Below the pieces are notes generated by a model that searched no databases, was not told the DNA's origin, and saw only the letters and a program-made list of their open reading frames with translations. From Tetrastigma voinierianum (lineage: Eukaryota; Streptophyta; Magnoliopsida; Vitales; Vitaceae), in NCBI GenBank assembly GCA_016808115.1, contig JAEQBH010000723.1:159001-223000 (forward strand): a stretch of DNA of 64,000 bases, written 5' to 3'. Shown here piece by piece: positions 34,583 through 46,629 of this stretch; within the stretch, counting starts at the first letter, position 1; every line of letters starts with the position of its first letter. The position numbers and the translations under genes are program-made.

Positions 34583-35640
34583 ATGCATCTCCAAGCATGG
34601 AAACAGTCTCCCTCATAGGCCTTAAGTCCATGAGCAAGATTTTGCCTCTCCCGTTCTCTAAATGAGTCCTCTTAGTCTTGGGATTCCACTAATCTCGAAG
34701 CAGTCTAATCCCTAATGTGAAGTTCCTCATGATTAGATCACATCCAAGTCTGTTTTATATCAAGTCTCCATCTTCTAAGTGTGTAACCCATTAGGTTTTC
34801 AGTTATGTTGGCCACTTGATTCAATTATTGAATGAAGCAAATCATGACCCCCGATTCACTGGGGAGTCGGTGGTTTGATAGCAAACCCTTCCATAGACAA
34901 ACACTGCGCAATTTGTCCTTTCACCAATCTATACCTCAGGTTGGGAGCCATGGACAAAGTGTGGCTCCCGATAAGATTAGCAGCTCGCCACATCTAGTAG
35001 TAATATCAGCTCTTGTCCTAGACTCATTACTCATTAGTTATGCACATAAAGACACTCTTCATGGTATTTCCACTATGGCCAAAGATTCCCGAGTAATGAT
35101 CCCGATAAGAGGCCATAGGTATACTCTCCCTCTATTGGGAGTGGTAAATCCTTTGTTGGCTACTCAATTACCTTCGAACACCTCTAGCTATACCTAACTA
35201 TCATCAAGAAGCGACCTCAGTGACATGGATCGAGGTCAAAGTCTGAAAATTAGTATCAAGGGAATGTCAGCAGGCACCTCAGGAAGTCTAAGGATACATG
35301 CACCGTTGCTATGATAAGATAATCATCTACATTGAAATAGATAATCCATATGATTGTCTCATGCGGAGTCTAGATGAACTTAGCTACTATTGCAAGCATC
35401 ACATCCGACTCAATGAGTCATGATCACGAGTTTATAAGATCGGCTGTAGTCGAATTAAGGAGTATGACATGTGCTAGTTTGTACAGATTAACAATGTTCA
35501 GTCTCGTTACTCCTATGACTAGAGATAATTGAGATACTAACATAATTGCACATGATAGGAATCTTATTATCATGATCTAATCATGATTTCCTTCATGTTA
35601 TGTTATGTATCATGGACTTCATTAATTCGATTGAAGATCT
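34583..35640 (-). repeat. C1 LTR, 5' part (split by E2)
   Basis: About 1.06 kb of non-coding sequence that continues into 6656-6833 when E2 and one GCTAT copy are removed. The joined minus-strand unit ends in a TATA box and a leader-like segment, which suggests an LTR of about 1.2 kb. The upper edge is not defined because no partner LTR or target duplication is in the window. Open frames such as 34832-35197 show no recognisable protein. Confidence 0.45.
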
Positions 35641-35844
35641 AAATCAATTCAAGGTACGAATATCCAATTAATGAAGATAACTTTAATAGAAATTTAAGAC
35701 ATACGACAAGTTCTAAGGCAATCCCTTTAGAGCACTTCTCTAACATATGATGGGTAGGTGGACCTTCCCAAGTCCTTCTGGGGTTATGCACTCGAGGCGT
35801 GTTTATATACATTAGGCTAAAAATTGAGCTATTTACTAAATTCA
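35641..35844. other. Unassigned spacer between C1 and E4 LTR
   Basis: About 200 bp of AT-rich sequence with no repeat partner in the window and no gene seen. It may be the end of C1, the end of E4's LTR, or a remnant of the original target. Confidence 0.3.
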
Positions 35845-37275
35845 TGAAATTATCACGTGGACTGACAAGTAATATAGTGGTGAGGCTCAAGGAGTCGATA
35901 TCGAACCACAGGGAGTTGGGTGATAACTACTAAAATTGGGATGCTTTCTCTCTTATATGCAAGCTAGTAAACGAATGATTTCAAAAATTCTAAGAAAGAA
36001 AATAACTATCGAAGGAAAACAAGATTAAAAATTCCTTGAAAGGTAAAAGTTAACAGACTAAAGGTTCTAGGATTTTGATGTAATTGGATAATCCCCAAAT
36101 ATTAAGGTGATCTCTCTCTTATCAGGCCAATTGGACATATGCTCAAGGCAAGTCTCAAAAAATTAATCAATAACCTATCTCGAAAGTTAAGGATCATCAA
36201 GCATAACCCAGTATATTTCTTCTCGGCTCAACGTATCCTAGTGATGCATTAACGGAAAAGATACTCAATTATGCTTCATAATTCCTGTCAATATCTCTAT
36301 TATCCAGCAAATTATGTTGAATAATCTAGGTCTAATCTATCACGCACTTCTCAGATCTTGAAAAATGTCACAAACATATTGAAGGTGATCAAGAATCAAT
36401 ATGAATTAGTACCAGCATGAATCAATGAGCAATTGACAACCAATAAGCCTAAGAGATAAAAAATCAACGCATTAATAGAAGCTTCATATCCAAATTACAA
36501 TCAAAACCTTAGGCTATTGAATTACAACATAATTAAGAAATGATACAAAATAAAAAGAATTGAAAACATGATGAAAAGATAAGAAGAAAATTTGGAGATA
36601 TAATAGTCATAAATCTTAAGAAAGAATCTCTTGAGAAATCCCTCAATTCTTAATCAAGAAGGTAAAATCCAAAAAGAAAAAGAAAACCCTAAATTGATTC
36701 TAAACAAGAATAAGATAAACCATAGGAGAGTGTGTTCTCCTGTCAAGTTTGAACCTTAGAATAATATGAAAATTCTCTTTATATACATCTCAAAAAAGGG
36801 GCCAAAACAGGCCCATAAATGGAAAGTTCTTGGGCTAAAATCGTAGTGTGGTCTCAACCATATAGTACTTATGGTCATGACCATGTAGAAAATCATGACT
36901 AACAATTGCTGCTTGAACAGGTTGTGGTCAACACCACACCGAACTTGTTGTATCTCAGTTGTTACATGATGGGGCTATGATCATGACCATACTTAAAATA
37001 TGTTGACATAATGATCCGTGGGTCACCACCACACTGAGACTTTGCTGCATAGGTTTCAGCTTGCATTGACCTATGGTCGCGACCACAACTTCTTCCTTGC
37101 ATAGCAGCAATTCTTGTCCAAAATTGTACTTTTTGTCTCATTTCTTAAACTATACATTTACAAATATAGGGGTTAGACACTTGAAAATGATTAAGAAGAT
37201 TGCTTAGTTAGCATCAAAATAATTAATTATGCTATGTTTTTCCCTTATAAAAAATAACCCAAAGCACACCTAACA
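35845..37275 (-). repeat. E4 3' LTR
   Basis: The minus-strand sequence starts TGTTAGGTGTGCTTTGGG at 37275. It holds a TATATAAAG box near 36784-36776 and ends near 35845 in a 'gtcgatatcg...cttgtcagtcc' region resembling other family B LTR ends. U3 holds GGTCATGACC near 36875 and GGTCGCGACC near 37074. It adjoins a 3' UTR similar to E2's. The lower boundary is approximate. Confidence 0.6.
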
Positions 37276-37550
37276 AATTTACAAACTTAGTATTTTACTT
37301 TGTCCTCAAGCAAAGCAATATTTATATCTTTCATGACCATGTTAATGACATGTTTAGGCCAGTATTGGGAATCTTGAGATAATCCACCTCAGGGATTGTA
37401 CCTTCATACCACATAAAGAAAACTTCAAGATAACTTTTTCAAAGATAATGGAATGGCCATAAGTTAAACTTATAAAACCACATTTCTCAAGTGTGTGTGT
37501 GTGTGTAGTCTCCCTTATCTAGTTAAATTCAGTTCAAATGGAATTAAATG
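37276..37550 (-). other. E4 3' UTR, distal segment
   Basis: Resembles E2 9604-9960, including the 'cctcaagcaaagcaa' segment and a (TG)n run at about 37490-37507. It is cut off by unit D and resumes at 48788. No gene seen. Confidence 0.65.
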
Positions 37551-38978
37551 TGTGACGACCCCAAAACTCGGGGGTCCATTGACCAACCGTCAACCCGTGG
37601 AAACTCATGGATATCGTAGGTCTCGATACCCATCTTTGATTCAATCCCTTTATCGAATCCCGTTTATTCATATACAATGACATTATATGTTATTCTTAAA
37701 ACATATTACTATGAGTTTAGTTACAAATCTCATACAAAAGTATACTCCAAAAATTGTTTGTTCAATACTTTTATAAAAATTGTAACAAAGCCACAATCCG
37801 ACTTTCTTCACAATTTCGGCTCCTAAGGTGAGTCGTCCACTGTTGTCTTCCCCGCACGTGAAATGTTTTCCCATATAGGGTGAGCCACGCCTAGTAAACT
37901 TCCTCACAGGGGCTACTACCCTTTACGTGCACATACGATATAGCCTTCACATTCACAACAATCATTCCATCTGAGAATATGCCTTCTATGTGGAGTACTA
38001 TATGCCATGCCATGGAATGAGATGAGGCTCAAGCATGCACCATGTACCGAGTCTTTATCGACTCCCATTATACTCGAGTCCTTACCGACTCCTACCACAC
38101 ATTGCAATGCCAATGTGTGATAAAATTCGTCATTTGTGGATTACATAGAATGATCATTTACAAAAAAAATTCATTTTTTTTCAAACCAAAAGCTTTTTGG
38201 ATGTTACACCTCAATAATCATTTATATATTCAAAACCATGTGTCTTTTTGTGGGAAGTGTATTTTCGGGGTCTCACCACAGGCTTCGCATGCCTTCCAAC
38301 ACTTTCACGGGCTTCCACTGCTGAAAATATGTATAAATTACATGCATCGGGTCTTTCACCCGAGGTGGTATCTATCCCTGCTTGCTATTACCCGACACAT
38401 ATTTTCATTTTCATGTAAGCAACTGTGTGACTCTATTGGACTTCGTCCAACGGTACCGAGTCCAGCAATTAATCACCAACCATGGTGTTGATTCATATCA
38501 TGCACTCATGTGATGTCATGCGATGTCCCCGTGCATAATGCAATGCGCTATTGCATGTCTATGTCATGCCACATATGTAATGAATGTCATATGGACCATT
38601 TAATTTATGGATACACCATGCATCTTGGACAATTATAACACATGATTATAATTTCCAAGCATCATTTTTTCATTGTCAATATAATAACACTCATATATTA
38701 ACATTTCTACAACATAACATCTTGATCAGCCCATACGCAGGCTGTACAAACCGGTCACAAGGGACGACAAACAGGCCATACACCTAGCAAAAACCCGACC
38801 TCAAACATGACTCTAAAAGACCATATAATCAATCCAAATCACAATTCACACACAGGCCACAACACTGGCCTCAAATAAGCCATAGTTAAGCCATAAAACC
38901 AGCCATGGAACAGTCTCAAATCAGTCTCGAAATCAATAAGAAATCAACACCGAAAACCAGTCCCAAAATTGATTCGCG
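37551..38978 (+). repeat. Unit D, left part (solo-LTR-like)
   Basis: Begins TGTGACGACCCC, a start common in plant chromovirus-type LTRs (recalled). It has no coding sequence and is interrupted by E6; the rest is 47907-48787. Short repeats of 'accgactcc'/'accgagtc' occur near 38045-38095 and 38455. Apparent frames such as 38042-38491 are unsupported. Confidence 0.5.
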
Positions 38979-40239
38979 TGCACAGTAGGCGTATAGGAAC
39001 CAAAAAAATTTATATCCTAGGTTTCCTACTGCCGTAGCTAGGCTACTGCAGTATAATGGTCTAGGGTTGAACACGGGGATGGGTTTTCTTCGTGAGATGA
39101 GAGATGTAGTTGATTGAAAATGGCATTTTCTCTTTAGATTTTAGGATTTGTGTAAAATAGTGTAGGTGAATGGTGGAAAAATGAAAATAAAAGTGAAATA
39201 AAATTTGAAAAAGAGGTCCTTGAAGTCTTGGGCCACTGGTTTGGGTTCTAAGGCATTTCACATGTTCTTGGGTCATTTTCCTCGTGTTGGGGGTAATGAC
39301 ATATAGTCATTTCCCCAACCGGATCTTCAATTTGCAGTAAAACCTAAACCCTAATACTATTCCCTCTTGGTACATAGAATTTAATAGGTATAAATGTTCC
39401 TGATTGTGCATACACGGCTCATAAAACTACCCTACAACAACTAATAGGAGACAACTAACTGGATAACAGTGGATCTAAAGGTAAGCATCTACTGTAACCA
39501 AAAAGCTTGTCAAATACATGTTGGTGAGTGTAAGTTTAGGAGATTCTAACCTAAAGTGAGATGATGGCAGAACTAAATACCCATAAATGCAAGCATAAAA
39601 CATGAGAACATGTAACACGCCAAAATCTTACCTAGTGGCCCTTTTCTTCCAAGGTGAGGGTTTAGCCAAGCATGCCTTGATTTGTCATCATCAAGGCGTG
39701 TTTGGATGGCGAGAAAATGAAAGAAAATGGGAGGAAAAGAAGAAAAGCGGGAAAAACTGGAGCAAAAAAAGTTTTTTCTCTATTGCCAAAAGATTCATTT
39801 GATACAAGCTTCACTGAGCTTTATATAGTGCTTAGTAAAAGGGAAATTACAAAATTGTGTGAAGGACATAAAAAATACGTGAGTGAGCAAAGCGAACCAA
39901 AAGCGGGTGGCGGTGAAAGTGAGTAGTCTTTGGTGTCGCATGGTGCAAGAAGTCTTGACAAAATCCACAATTCCTCCTTCTTCAGCACCCAAGCTTGCTC
40001 AAATGTCTTGAATTGATGCGCGGCTTCGAACTCAGCTCGAGATTCATCGTCTTTGGACTCGACTGAAGATAAAGATGTGTGTTTTGTGCAAAAACTACCA
40101 AGATAGCTACAAAATGCAATTAGTAATATAATAGGGACCTCAACATGCTAATTGGGTTATTTGGAATGATTAGTACATAAAAAGCACTCAAAACCTATAA
40201 TAAATAGGGTACAAAATAGCACTTTTTAAGCACTAACCA
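38979..40239 (-). repeat. E6 3' LTR (family A)
   Basis: The minus-strand sequence begins TGGTTAGTGCTTAAAAAGTG at 40239 and ends ...CTGTGCA at 38979. The adjacent polypurine tract on the minus strand is AGGTTGGGGGTG (40251-40240). A TATATAAAG-type box lies near 39830. The LTR pairs with 46630-47906. Confidence 0.82.
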
Positions 40240-41440
40240 CACCCCCAACCTACATATTGCTAGTCATTTAGCAATGAAAACAAAAAGGAAGAATATGCAA
40301 GTGTATGCACAGAAAGTATAGGTAATGCCCTACCTCGGTATGAAAATTCAAGGACCACAGCAAAGACCCGAGTTTGGGAGACCGAATGCCAACGGTGAAG
40401 TGTTAGAGGCGGTGTCAAACCAGGGAATCAACTTGAAACCACCCAAAATCTAGGAGTGTTTAAATTTGATCGGTTTTGCCAATAAGCTAACAAGGCTGCG
40501 CAATCCAAACGAAACTCGCCAATGCCATAAGAGGGGTAACCATCCAAAATAGATTCGGTTCCACTTTTATTTCACCCCTCTTTTAAAGTAATGTTGGATA
40601 TCATGTTGAGAACTCAACCTCACCGATGACTCCCAACCAATTAAGGTTTAGAGCATCAAGTCATTAGGATCTTTCAACCACTAACTCTATGACTACCCCA
40701 GGACTCAGAATGATTTGAGTTCCAGCTGTCCTTCATCCCACCCATCCACCCATGCGAGCACTTTAATGGTGGCTCATTTAGTTGGTTTATGGCACCAGGC
40801 TTTAAAGGCTTTTGCCGTAGACCCCTCGAACCGTGCTCTGGTTTCAAGGCGAAGCATCGCGGCTTTTCTACTTTCTTTTCTTTTTTTCTTTTCTTTTTCT
40901 TTCTTTTTCATGGAAGACACATTGGCCTTCTTTTATGGGGAACCAACTATTACAATTGGTAACCCTAAGCTAAGGCTAGTTTGATAAATGAAAAGGGAGT
41001 GAGCGGCACTCGACCTATTGATGGCCAGCGTGCCTTATGTGTGGTTAGCTCACGGGTGGAAGAGAAGGTTGAAGACTAAAAGGACTTGAGCTAGCAACAA
41101 CTCAATAAGCAGCATGGGTTCAGTCTATGACGTGATAACATGCAGTGCTTCAACTTTTCAACTTATAGGAGGGCAAAACCTCAAAAAAAAAAAAAATTAA
41201 AAGAATGGGGCAAAGAATGGAGTTGTAAAGGTATGTATATGTCGGTACGTTTACAAATTTTGCAACTTTTCAAAAAAGAAACATGAGCTAACTTACATGC
41301 AAAATGGGTTTTAAACATATAGTAAAACAAAAGTGATCACAAATATATGAAAATCATAAAAAATATTATATCTAAAGTAAGAAAATCACTTTTATTTCAT
41401 TAACTCTCTGACCTAGTATGCCATTGTAATGTGATGGGGG
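40240..41440 (-). other. E6 3' UTR with polypurine tract and microsatellite
   Basis: Reverse counterpart of E1 4055-5369: the 'gactcccaaccaattaagg' segment near 40627, the 'cccctcgaaccgtg' segment near 40820 and a TTTTC microsatellite at about 40870-40910. An A-run is at 41185-41198. No gene seen; the frame at 40715-40984 is antisense to the element and includes the microsatellite. Confidence 0.7.
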
Positions 41441-43304
41441 GAGTGGGTGAAGGATTAATGGGAAGTGGTACATCCCTCGGTCGGTGGCGGGTGAAAAAAT
41501 CACCCTCGGCACAAGGCGGGTGAGTCTTTGGTGATGAGTGTGGCTTCTGTCTCAGCGGTACGCAAGGACATCGAGAGGATCAGCGGTGGAATGAAATTTA
41601 CAAGCGGTGATGGAAGCCCCGTGAATCTGTCGAAGTGGGGGGTAGCGAGTGGAGTAGGGACATAAGGGTGAGATCAGCGGGGAGGCCCAGGGTGACTACG
41701 GTTTGCATGAGGATGGCTGGTGCTCCTAGAATGCTTGGTGCGAGCCGCCGTTGCCTCGGTGCGAGGAGTCACCTTTGTCCGCGAGTGGTATGGGCGACCC
41801 TGAATGATGTCGCGGAGTGAGGAAAATGTGCGGGTGCGTCCATGATGGTGAGTCCACGGAGGAGATGGTAATATATTGCCGGCGGAGCGGATGTACCGGC
41901 CCAGCAATGTCGGATGGGGCCGGTAGTCGCGGGGCTGAGGGCTCAGGCGGACCGAGAGGGCACCGGAGGCGTGAGGCCTGAAGCTAGGAGTGCAGGGCGT
42001 GGTAGGCCCAGATGGGGGACGGGATCAGGGGCTGCGGGAGTTGGAGTCTCGGAGGCTCATAAAATTGTCTTCGAAACAAGGGCGATGGTCGGATGGAATA
42101 TAGCAGTGGGTGGTCTCGGCGCCCGGAGGCCCGGAATATAGAGGGACGGGCGGTGCACATACGCTCGATAGTAGGGATGGCCTCATGGATTCTGCGGCGA
42201 TCGAGGCTCGTCGGGAGCCAATGTGCTCAGGCACCTGGCCACGGGTCGCGGGAAAGGTTGGGCGAGTGGACTGGCCTTTGAAGAGCGGACTCTGCGGTGG
42301 ACATTGTCCTCGGGACGTCATAATGAGCTCACGGGTTGAACCGAAGCCCTGCAATGATATAATGCCTCCAATGGCACCTCTCCTGCGACGGTGTCTTTGC
42401 AGCGGAGGAAAATATTAGACCGCGAGATGTAGTGCAGTATTATCTTATTGTGAAGCCACTCAAAATAAAATGAGCCGATCGGTGTGTCCCGAGAGAGAAG
42501 GCGGATCATCTCCCTGGTCGAAGGATGGGGCCATTGCCTATACTCTACGGCGTTCGCGAGGGCCGCCGACGGATGGAGGCGTTGCTATATCGGCTGGGTA
42601 TCTCCACGACTGCCGTCGATAGAAAAATGTATAGTAGTCGGGTTAGCCTCGTGCCTGGAAGTCATCATATGATAAAACTCGATAACCACCCGAGGATAGA
42701 AATATTGACGTGGCACCATAAATGGCTCCAGGTGGTATCTCCACACAAGGGCATGGGTTCTGGGCTACAGGTGAATGAAGCGGAGATCGTAGAAAACCTC
42801 TCTGTGCATAGCCCTCGCCTTGAAATCGGTATTCCGGGATGGTGTAGTGAAAGTAAGGCGCGATGATGGATCAGGGGATAGGTTCGGAGCTCAATATCAC
42901 CACGATAAGGCGGTAAGGTGGGGCACGAGGTCTTGACTGGGCTGACTCCCGCAGGCAGGAGTCGGGCCCTCTTGGGAAGTGGGTTTCTGGAGCAGCTTGA
43001 ATCATGGTGGATCAGATGGAATGTGATTTGACCGGGTATTGCGCCTCGGGTAAGGAGCACCGAGAGGATCCACGTGCGGTGGGATGGCGGCGTCGGTAGG
43101 GGCGGTGCTTGTTGAAATTCTTTGGGAGCGTGGCGGCGGTGACCACTGTTTGGGCCAGGCAGGCACGTGTTGGCCGGGGCGCGGCGTTCTTGGCCCAGGG
43201 GCCGGCCGGCAGCCGGCGGCTATCTTTGGGGTGGAGGTGCAGCGGGGGAGTGGAGCTGCGGCACACCGCGGCCGGAAGGAATGGAGTCCTGAGGTCTTCG
43301 CCAT
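41441..43304 (-). pseudogene. E6 3' ORF (env-like position), broken
   Basis: On the minus strand it starts at 43304 with MAKTSGLHSF, like E1's MAKTRGGH, followed by a Pro/Ala-rich N-terminus. Around 42740-42650 the sequence across frames matches the YPRV..EFY block typical of this ORF; near 42470-42340 it reads on into the segment equivalent to E1's conserved centre. The region is GC-rich (41470-43300), unlike its surroundings, and many frames on both strands look open for that reason (42110-42418, 43084-43332 and others are shadows). Multiple frameshifts. Role unknown. Confidence 0.6.
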
Positions 43305-43860
43305 TGTTGGCCTTGGAGGAAATCAAATTTGAGAGGAGAAGGGGGTTTCAAAAACTGGGAGGGTGAAAGGTGAAATGAAAATGAAGGGGAAAAGGGGGGT
43401 TTATATAGGGGTTGGGGGGTAGTTGGGAAGACATGGATAATTAATGTCATTAGTGACCATTAATTGGTTGGTTCAGAAAATTATAGAAATTTATTGCAGG
43501 AGCGTGAAACGAAGAGTTGCAGGCAAACGAGGATTTCGAATTGAGTGGCGATGAACGATTATTGTGAATGCCAATTTTTTACCTTTGCAAGAGAGAATTT
43601 CGCAACACAGGAAATTTCGCGGTGCAAGAATTCGCAACACAGAAATTCTAGGCAAAATTTGGTTCCACCTGACCTTTGGAACACACCTGTAACCTAAGAT
43701 GAAGTATGAGAAGATAAGCAGAAAATGAGGAAATTTACAAAATTTGAAAATTAAAGGATATTAATAAAAATCCTAATTTAAAACTTGAAATAATATAAAG
43801 CAAAAATTCCATCAAAATTTGGAGTGGTTTCCTAGTTCCAGCAGGAACCACTCTTAGTTG
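43305..43860 (-). promoter_or_regulatory. E6 internal promoter-like module
   Basis: Minus strand: a GCGAA/TTTCGC motif cluster at about 43650-43560, then TATATAAA at 43407-43400, about 96 bp before the ATG of the 3' ORF. This matches E1 (array 2250-2325, TATA 2458, ATG 2557) in order and spacing, although the sequence between is diverged. It follows the protease directly rather than integrase. Confidence 0.5.
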
Positions 43861-43875
43861 TGCAACCAAGAGGTT

Positions 43876-44700
43876 TCATGGGGGGTCCAGGAGGAGAAAC
43901 TCGTCCATGCTTGCAGTGAGGCATGCTGCAGTTGAGTTCAGCTTTTGCCCCTTTGTTTCAAGCATCCTGCTCTCTGGTGGTGTTGGTGGGATGACTGATG
44001 CATGAGATTCTTCGTTAACTGCTTCTTTGTTCTTTGTTAATTCTTCTTGCAGTTCTTGTGCACTGTATTTTCCCACATTTGCACCACTCAGGCATACTTC
44101 ATCCGACCCCGCTCCTCATCCTCTCGCGACTTATGCTTTCTATTGCTCAGAAAAATGTTGAGTTCGTGGTCATTATAGAAGGCGAAATGCATGACTCCAT
44201 CTCGACAATTGATTATGGCATTAGATGTGGCAAAAATGGCTCTCCCATATGACGGGCACTTGATTATGCCCTCCTCGTCATTAGCTCTTATATCAAGAAC
44301 CACAAAAATCCACGTGATAGAGAAATTACCTACCTTCACCAAGACATTCTCAACTATCTCTCTTCTGTATTTTCAATGATCGATCCGCTTAAGGATAGGT
44401 GATGTTGGCAAAGCTTCAACCCCCAAACCTAACTCGCCAGATAATCGAAAGTATGGTAGTGCAGTCGACACTGCTCCCAAATCTAGCGCCTTATCTATGC
44501 ATCCCTCCAATGTCGACTAAGATGGGCGGGGATCCTTGATCTTGTATTTCACCAAGGTTTCGCGACCGGATAATAGAGCGATTTGTTCAAATAGAAGGCT
44601 TTCTTGTCAATGCCCAACCCTTTCTTGACTGTGCATAAGTCCTTTAGAAATTTCGCATAAGTCGGAACCTATTTGATCATGTCACCTTTACCTGCCTTAG
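43876..44700 (-). pseudogene. E6 aspartic protease, broken
   Basis: Read from 44700 down: a segment equivalent to KYKDPGSP...DIGG near 44560-44500, then LDLGA near 44485, the active-site Asp region. The frame 44342-44088 gives MVKVGNFSITWIFVVLDIRA, then GRAIFATSNAIINCRDGVM, the C-terminal protease region. The frame 44076-43876 (MGKYSAQELQEELTKNKEAV) is a short extension rich in charged residues with no domain. In autonomous relatives RT would follow here; it does not. Confidence 0.75.
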
Positions 44701-44841
44701 TACTTCCAGGATGCCTTCTTTCTTAGAGGCCTTCTTTTTGCCTCTCAGTGCTTGGGGAAATGGAGGAGGCATGCTTTTCTTCATTGAATCCTCTTTAATG
44801 AATATGTGTTCTGGCTCTACTTCCTCTTCCTGGTTGGTCTC

Positions 44842-46330
44842 TCAAACAGGTTTGGGCACTAGCTTCTCAATTTCCTTACCACTCCTCAAGGTGATAATGG
44901 CCTTAACTTCATCCGCTTTGGTGCAAAAAGCCTTCCGGCATAGCGAGTTCATGCACTCCCTAGGATTGGGCAAAGGTCTCGAAGGGAATCTTCCATGCCA
45001 CGCACTACGCTGATCGGGTCGCCTCATGCGGATGGATGACCAGGTATCAATTTTCAATCGAGGCTGGCCAGGAGCCCATCAATCTCGCTTGTCCATGGAG
45101 CTTTACATTTTCTATTCTTTGATTTAACTGAGTATTAATAGCTTTCTACTCCTCTACAAAATTCCCCACCACCTTGCTCAAATTCATGATAGCTGCTCAT
45201 CAGAGATGAGGTCGGGTGGTTGCTACCGTCGAGGCGAACCATACGCCGGAGGTTTAGGCTTCCGTGAGAGGTTGGGGTGATTCTTCTAGTCGGGATTGTG
45301 GTGTCACACATCGGGCATCAAATCGGGGTGGCCTGGTTTTGTCCACAAGATTTGCATGTTCAGCCATCAAATCCCTTACTCGGAGTGAGGAATTGGACAG
45401 AAGGCTCTTCCCGAGGATCAAAATGGATCGCAATCGGGCAATAATGATTCGGGCCTCGCGCAGTGGATTTCCTAAGCATTGACCTCATGTAGCCTTCTTC
45501 CTTCCAGTTCATCCACCCTCCTAGCCAAGGTGGAAATCTTGGCCTTCAGCTCCATATCTTCTGAGAGGGAGTACATACCTCCTTGTTGATTTGGGGGTGG
45601 CCTCATCCTGTTAGTTTCCCTAGGACTCGGTTCATCCCATCCTTTGGAGGTCTCAGCGACATAATTGAGGAAATCCATGGCTTCATTTGGATTTTTACTC
45701 ATGAAGTCTCCTCCACACATGGTTTCCAATAATTGCTTCATGGAAGGAGACATTCCATTATAAAATGGTTCTACTCAAAGATCCACAGACAAATCCATGG
45801 TGTGGGCATGCACGATGGTCTCAAATATCTTTCCCAAAGATTGATAAAATTCTTTCACCTGGCCATGAGTCGCAAAGGTGTAGATTTGCCTCTTCAAATT
45901 GTTGGTCTTGTGTGCACTAAAGAATTTCTTCAAAAATTATGGCTCTGCTACTTCCGCCCGCTTCCCGATGGTTCTCGCCTCAAGAATTGGGCCATATTTT
46001 TGCTTGTCTGAGAGTCAATGAGAAAGGTTTAGCTTCAATAACTCCATGTCAATCGCACTTTTTAAAAGTTATGCATACTCAAACTCCCTAATGTGGGTGT
46101 ATGGATCTCATTCATACCAGATCACATGAAGTGGTCTCATGTGCACCCTCGCAGGGAATTATGCATGATGGGTGCACTCACCGGGGTGGGTGTATGTGAT
46201 CACTCTCATGATCGAGCAAGCATTAGATCCCTGTAATCCCTTTGTTGGTTGTGCTGCTCGTGTGGAGGTTCCATTTGTTCACGCTTAGGTCACTTACACC
46301 CCTATTCAACTGAGCATCGACTTTCCTTAA
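44842..46330 (-). pseudogene. E6 gag (capsid), broken
   Basis: Fragments on the minus strand: near 45900-45780 the EFYQSLGKIFETIVHAHTMD segment, then 45753-45472 with MSPSMKQLLETMCGGDFMSK and EDMELKAKISTLARRVDELE, a coiled-coil-like stretch typical of this gag. Farther down, 45057-44842 carries DEVKAIITLRSGKEIEKLV, the gag-protease junction. The N-terminus fades near 46330. Frameshifts separate all pieces. This gag family differs from that of E2/E3. Confidence 0.8.
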
Positions 46331-46629
46331 TCACCGCATGATTACCCCACGCATAAACTGTTCTACACACAGCACAAAAAACAAGAAACCAATACAAAAC
46401 AAGGCTACCAAAAAGGGGTTAAAGTTAGCTAAAATCAAAACAAAGGAAAAACAGTCTGCAAAGTAAAAATGTTCAAACTCCCCTGCAGTGAACTACAAGT
46501 GGGGAAAAATGGTAAAATAAAAAAGAAACGAGAATTTACCTACGCTGCGTGATGTGGATCACAAGTTCAGCTACCTTTCTCATCTCACCAGTAAGCACCA
46601 TCCCCACAACCCGCATTTACTTGACGGCG
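46331..46629 (-). other. E6 5' leader and PBS remnant
   Basis: Directly after the 5' LTR end (...TTGCCCA at 46630, minus) comes CGCCGTCAAG, possibly a decayed TGGCGCCGTTG primer site. The rest is A-rich leader with no gene. Confidence 0.5.

Noticed and set aside
34832..35197. 121-residue plus-strand frame as a host gene
   Set aside because: It lies in the C1 LTR-like unit, has no recognisable domain and no exon-like neighbours.
37546..37550. Target duplication for unit D (AAATG)
   Set aside because: No matching pentamer could be placed with confidence at the right edge near 48787.
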